Below the pieces are notes generated by a model, which was not told where the DNA came from, did not search any database, and saw only the letters and a program-made list of their open reading frames with translations. Below, piece after piece: positions 59,977-64,000 of a stretch of DNA of 64,000 nt. The DNA lies in the NCBI GenBank assembly GCA_963969345.1, contig OZ017768.1, positions 2,690,718-2,754,717 on the forward strand. The letters are read 5' to 3'. The stretch's first letter is position 1. Each line of letters starts with the position of its first letter. This stretch comes from Turbatrix aceti. Taxonomy: Eukaryota > Nematoda > Chromadorea > Rhabditida > Panagrolaimidae. Position numbers and translations under genes: made by a program.

Positions 59977-61500
59977 TCAAACTTCAATCTTGGGTTCAAC
60001 AACGGGAGGATAGGATGACGGGGAGGGTTCCTCGGGGTCTTTTAGAGACGGCGAGGGTGAAGAAGATGCCTGGGTTGAGTCCTCGCTTAAAGCGGGCGAA
60101 GCGGGTGGTTGCTTTTCTTCGGAATCACCGGATGGAGCAGCTGCGAGAACAGCGGCGATGTCGATGCCGGCGACGACATTTCCGTTGTTGGCAGCGTCGA
60201 AGAGCGCGGCAACGGCGGCCTCGAGTGGCGTGGACGGCAGCGGAGTGGGCAGAGCGTGGGGACCGAGGCCGGCGTCGTGGGCCGGGCTCGAAGCGGGAGA
60301 CTGCTTGTCCTGGGGCTTGTAGCGAGTACCCCACATGAGGATGAAGCCAAAGTTGTCGAACTGCGCGTTGTTGAAGAACGTATACCGCATGGCATCCGCG
60401 ATCTCGTCGGTGACGGCATCCGGGAGGAGGGTGAGTTCGCGGAGCTCCTTGTCCATCATCTCGCGCAATCGCGTCAGGATCGTGCGCGCGCTCCGGACGT
60501 GACCGATGTCGAGGCGATTGATGATCTCGTCGGCCGGGATGTTCTGCGAGAAGAGGTACATGATCCGGAGCATGGTCAGGATGCCGACGAGGCGGTCATC
60601 CAAGATCGTGTCCCTGCGCATGCCGCGCACCGAGCACGTGAATCGCTTGCCTTCCTGCGTGCGCCGACACACCCACTGAAAAAAAAGGATCATAAAATGA
60701 CCGTAAACTGTTCAAATTCAATTTTTCCCGGGAAAATGTTCTCCCACAACGAATTTGCAATTTTCGCTTCAAGACCCCAAAAAGTAAACAATGTTCTATA
60801 AAACTTCGTTTTTCCTCTTTTTTTTGTAAACAAACGCCAGTTTTCTCTCTCAGTTAAAAAAACTCACTCGATAGCCACAGCTGTTGTTGAATCGGCAGAG
60901 TGCCATGTCCCGGGAGCACTTGGGGCATCGCCGGACATTCTTGATGAGACCAACCTTGGCAGCGAACTTGAGTGCAGTCTCGTTATCGTAAACCGCAGCA
61001 TCGAACTGGGCCTGATCCATGACCATGGTGCCGGGGAGGAGCTGGGGATCTATGAGTTCAGACGGATCGACGATGGCATGCTTCGCGCGCTGACGCCTCG
61101 TTGTCTTTGCCGGGGGTCCGAGCAACGCCAGGGGAGGGCAATCAGCGGAATCCGGGCCAAGGATGGCTCCGTCGTCTTCGAGGGCCTCGACGAGAGGATT
61201 GCTAACTTTGAACGACTTTGCGGTGGATACGGTGCCAGTGCCAGCGTCTCCGCGACGCTTACGGGAGCGGGTGGCGGGAGGCAGTTGCCCGCCGGACGCG
61301 GTCGTCGACTGTGGGAGTTGTGGGCTGGTGTTGCTGCTGTCGACAGCCGCAGTCGATGACGCGGAGGTCGGAGGAGCAGCATTCATCGTGATGAACTGCG
61401 CGAGCATCGCGAGAAGCGTATTCGCATCTGCCTCTGCGGAAGCAGCCGGGGGCGCTGCAAGCCCGGGGAGCTGCTGCTGGGGAGACGTCGTCTGATCCAT
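59977..61500 (-). CDS. Protein with transposase-type (Merlin/ISXO2-like) zinc-ribbon and helical region
   Basis: Exons 60868-61500 and 59977-60675, joined in phase 0, give 443 residues. The first 190 residues are low-complexity (Gln, Ala, Ser, Thr) with a basic patch RSRKRRGD, possibly nuclear. Residues about 190-310 hold CPKCSRDMALC..CGYRWVCRR, then F/C-RRDTILDDRL and helices ILTMLRIMYLFSQNIPADEI and ARTILTRLREMMDKEL. This order (zinc ribbon, aromatic/basic strand, then a helical region ending in LRE) is that of the N-terminal part of IS1595/Merlin-type transposases. It also occurs in many nematode host proteins of that origin. No DDE catalytic domain follows; the tail is Pro/Ser/Ala-rich and acidic. 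A host DNA-binding protein derived from a transposase is my inference. The intron contains a 140-bp dispersed repeat. Confidence 0.72.
60705..60840. repeat. Dispersed ~140-bp repeat, intronic copy
   Basis: CTGTTCAAATTCAATTTTTC, AATGTTCTCCCACAACG, TTTTCGCTTCAAGACCCC, AATGTTCTATAAAA, CCTCTTTTTTTTGTAAACAA. These five blocks recur in the same order at 61978-62115. Confidence 0.75.
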
Positions 61501-62319
61501 TTGCTCTCGAAGTCGCAGGAGACGAGGACAAGTGGCCAGAAATGGGTATCGAACTACTTTTTTATACTGGTTCTTTACGTTCCCCCAAATTTACATGCTT
61601 ACGCAACGAGAGCTGAGACCACCTTGACAGGATAATTCTCATTTTCCCGCTATGCTGCCAACTCCGAAGTCACGTTGGCCCGCAGCCTCCGGGAGCCACG
61701 GGGACAACTGTGCGGGTATGGAGTTCTCATCCGTGAGAACGCGTTGCGTTCCGCAGTGTGAAAATAAAAAATACCGGTTTTTATTCTCGTGGTAATAAAA
61801 AAATTAATTTTGCCGTCAAATCGAGCTCAAATTTCCCTTAGGTAACATTTTTGGGGTTTCTGGGAAGTTATGAGTTTTGAATTCTCGCGTCAGGACCCAA
61901 AAGTGGTCTTCCAAGAAACCAGACCCAAAAAAATCAAAGAAAAACAGTTAACCGAAACAAAAACGATCGAAAAATGATTGCAAACTGTTCAAATTTTATT
62001 TTCCCGGCAAAGTGTTCTCTGATGACGAAAATATGATTTTCGCTTCAAGACCCCAAAAAAGTAGGCAACGTTCTCCAAAATTCAGTTTTTTTTCCCTTTT
62101 TTTGTGAACAAAACGTATATTCTCCTTCCGCGTTAATTTTTTTGATCGTTTTCCCGGAAAAACTAAAAAAATCAATAGAGCTAAAATTTGTTTTTGGCAA
62201 CATTTTTGGGGGTTCTGGAAAGTCACCGGTTTTTTGTTTTTCATTTCAAGTCCCAAAATTTGAAACCGTACCCAAAACGAAAATTCAGAAATGAAAGCAA
62301 AACAACCTAATTTATTAAT
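61501..62319. other. Spacer holding a dispersed-repeat copy
   Basis: 5' flank of the zinc-ribbon gene and 3' flank of mrpl-4. The 61978-62115 repeat is the only feature seen. Confidence 0.45.
61978..62115. repeat. Dispersed ~140-bp repeat, intergenic copy
   Basis: Same block order as 60705-60840, including ACTGTTCAAATT, TTTTCGCTTCAAGACCCC and CCTTTTTTTGTGAACAAAA. Confidence 0.75.
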
Positions 62320-63256
62320 TCAAACAATAGGTGGATAAGTTGGATCTTCCTCATGCTCGCTCTCGCCGAGGATCACATTCTTGTAATCCAGGTAACGATA
62401 CTTGCGCTGCAGGCTATCTGGCTTGTTCCAGTTCCGCACAATCGCGGCTTCGAGAGCTCGGAGCGCAGCGAGGGAAAAGACGACGGTTTCGTGCTTGACA
62501 AGACCGAAGCAACTCAGACCATAAACCGGGACCACGTTGAAGGACGGAATCCGCTCCGTCGCATTCACGAGTCTCTCCGGGACTTCTGACGTCTCGTCGA
62601 CAAAGAGCACAGAATAGCCCCAGTTTCGCGCGTCGGCGAGATTGTGTAGAAATTGTGGGTCGTCGACGGCGAGGGAAGCAAAATCGTCGACGACAACGAC
62701 GTCATTCTGCGCGTGTTTGATCGTAAGCGCCGTGCAGAGTCCGCGAAGCCGAATTGCATCCGGTAGCATGTAGAACCACGTTCGTGGACCACGAACGCCG
62801 TGCGCAAAGCCACCGTACCGAAAATCAGGAGCCCGGATGGAGCCTGCGTGATGGCGACCGGTTTTCTTCTGTGGCCACGGCTTTCGGCCGCCTCCCGGCA
62901 TCTCGGCACGCGTTAGCTGCTTTGTCAACTGCAGGTTACGGTAGTTGGACTGCCAGACAACATTCCTGTGAAGAAGGTCGAGACGAGGCACGCAACGGAA
63001 AACATCTGAAACGCGAAAGAAAAAAAAACAACGTAAAACGCCAAAAAACACGTAAAATTCACAAACCTGGGTTGAGTCGAACAATTCCGACATTCTGAGT
63101 CTCGATGTCGCTCAGGGTTGTCACAAATGCCTCAGGAACGACGGTAAAGGGGTTTCTGGCGGTCGTCGTGGTCAGAGATGTTTCCGATGCCGTCAGCGTT
63201 GACGCCCAGCACTTGCCAGGGGCTTGCAGCGAAGCCCGGAGCAATCTCGAAATCAT
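62320..63256 (-). CDS. mrpl-4: Mitochondrial ribosomal protein L4 (uL4m)
   Basis: Exons 63067-63256 and 62320-63005 give 291 residues. The N-terminus is rich in Arg, Ser, Thr and Ala with no acids at first (MISRLLRASLQAPGK), as in a mitochondrial presequence. The uL4 core follows: VPRLDLLHRNVVWQSNYR, the basic loop with GGGRKPWPQKKTGRHHAGSIRAPDFRYGG that enters the exit-tunnel wall, then FYMLPDAIRLRGLCTALTIK and VDDFASLAVDDPQFL. It assembles into the large mitoribosomal subunit. ATG lies 12 nt after a TATTTCAG acceptor, which suggests a spliced leader. Divergent from the partial gene at 63737. Confidence 0.95.
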
Positions 63257-63736
63257 GTGCTGGGGTTTCTGAAATATCAATCACTCATCAGACACATAAA
63301 ACACGGATGAAACACAAAAATACACACAGATATGACATTTTTAGCACAAACAATATCAAAAATTCCTATAAAACTCTCGTCGTAATAAATTCGCGACGAG
63401 AGTTTCCTAGCACGCGCTTTAGCGAATCAGTTACGTTTTTTTCCATGCTTCCAAGTGACTGCATGAGTAATATTTCCCGTATATTATTACCGTTTTTTGG
63501 TGAACTAGGCATTCAAAAGCGTAAACAAAATAAATCGTAATCGATTGACCAGACGATCTGTTTTACGTTCGTTTTGCACTTGGTTTCGTCGCGATTTTTT
63601 TTATCCGTGCAGAAGATTTTTCTGGAAACGATTTTTACGATTATTCATTCACGTTTTCTTGCCAATTTCAAAGTTTGGCATGAGTTTGTGTGTTTTTCCA
63701 GCCGTTTTTTTCGCCCGAGTGGATGACTCGGTGTGA
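63257..63736. promoter_or_regulatory. Divergent (bidirectional) promoter region
   Basis: 480 bp between the mrpl-4 ATG and the start of the right-edge gene. Contains a perfect 12-bp inverted repeat at 63371-63405 (AAACTCTCGTCG). No core promoter motif recognised. Confidence 0.45.
63371..63405. repeat. Perfect 12-bp inverted repeat in divergent promoter
   Basis: AAACTCTCGTCG (63371-63382) and CGACGAGAGTTT (63394-63405), 11-nt loop. Confidence 0.7.
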
Positions 63737-63846
63737 ATGGCATCCAACGTCGGCAGTCCTGTCATAACATGGCCTGCGTCAAAGAAAGTTCTCATTGCCA
63801 GTGCTGGCATTGCTGGTTGCGTTGCTCTTTACGCTCTCATTCGAAA
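63737..63846 (+). CDS. First exon of an unidentified membrane protein (continues beyond window)
   Basis: ATG GCA TCC opens a 110-nt frame ending in donor GTTAGT in phase 2, encoding about 36 residues. A hydrophobic segment (VLIASAGIAGCVALYALI) near residues 18-35 follows a short N-terminus and is flanked by Lys and Arg-Lys. This is an N-terminal signal anchor, as in outer-mitochondrial or ER membrane proteins. Too little is present to name it. Confidence 0.55.
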
Positions 63847-63877
63847 GTTAGTTTGTTTTTTGGCTTGTTTTATGATA

Positions 63878-64000
63878 CAGTGCGTTTCAAAAGGATAGGC
63901 TCACCCATAAAATCGGATCTTGTAAAAAAATGGTTAAACCTACAATAACGGGAGTAGGCTCATTCGATCCGGCATGAGAAGTTACTATAGTTAGGGTACT
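63878..64000. mobile_element. Probable Tc1/mariner-type terminal inverted repeat (element runs off window)
   Basis: After a TA dinucleotide (63876-63877) the sequence CAGTGCGTTTCAAAAGGATA starts, followed by GGCTCACCC. This is typical in form of Tc1/mariner ends (TA target site, CAGTG start, AAAAGGATAGGC). No transposase sequence is in the window. It sits 30 nt past the donor of the right-edge gene's first exon, so it is intronic. Confidence 0.6.

Noticed and set aside
60109..60801. Long plus-strand open frame opposite the zinc-ribbon gene
   Set aside because: It mirrors a GC-rich coding exon, has no splice or family support and crosses the real intron; a shadow frame.

Overview
The window is from a eukaryotic nuclear genome, most probably a nematode. 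Three signs point that way. First, gene content: a CNC-type transcription factor whose basic region runs straight to the stop codon with no leucine zipper (SKN-1, a nematode trait), an H2A.Z close to nematode HTZ-1, and a METT-10/METTL16 of nematode length. Second, introns are small (46-60 nt is common), begin GTGAGTTTT or GTAAGTTTT, and end TTTTCAG or TTTTTAG. Third, several start codons lie 10-21 nt after a good acceptor site, as in trans-spliced messages. Coding exons are GC-richer; introns and intergenic DNA are strongly A/T-rich with long T and A runs. I cannot name the species.

Layout. 0.3-4.8 kb (-): unrecognised, probably helical-repeat protein running off the left edge. 5.8-9.1 kb (+): class I histone deacetylase (hda-1/HDAC1 type) whose tail exon is present in three tandem copies. 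9.4-19.4 kb: four members of an unrecognised, locally duplicated gene family (one -, three +) with skn-1 (-) between them. 20.2-22.1 kb (+): unrecognised seven-exon gene. 23.3-27.1 kb (+): KIAA0319L-like membrane protein with PKD domains. 28.7-36.4 kb (+): TRAPPC9 (TRAPPII subunit). 38.1-39.9 and 41.4-45.2 kb (+): two secreted, acidic proteins with DYY motifs; htz-1 lies antisense in the first intron of the second. 45.9-47.7 kb (+): mett-10 (U6/splice-site m6A methyltransferase), convergent with a small membrane protein (-). 48.8-53.2 kb (-): stomatin/MEC-2-like protein. 54.4 kb: tRNA-Ala(AGC). 54.4-59.9 kb: gene-poor. 60.0-61.5 kb (-): protein with a transposase-type zinc-ribbon region. 62.3-63.3 kb (-): mitochondrial ribosomal protein L4. 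63.7 kb (+): first exon of a gene leaving the right edge, with a probable Tc1/mariner terminal repeat in its intron.

Repeats are abundant: a 610-bp GC-rich element with 21-bp terminal inverted repeats, GGCGAAGGC palindromic islands, a roughly 140-bp dispersed family with a CGAAAAT..ATTTTCG hairpin, local tandem repeats, and several perfect short hairpins.

The genes do not form one pathway; this is an ordinary mixed nematode-type neighbourhood (chromatin: hda-1, htz-1; RNA: mett-10; trafficking: TRAPPC9; mitochondria: mrpl-4). Exon coordinates were derived by hand from splice signals, reading phase and family conservation. Every complete multi-exon model given here sums to a whole number of codons.
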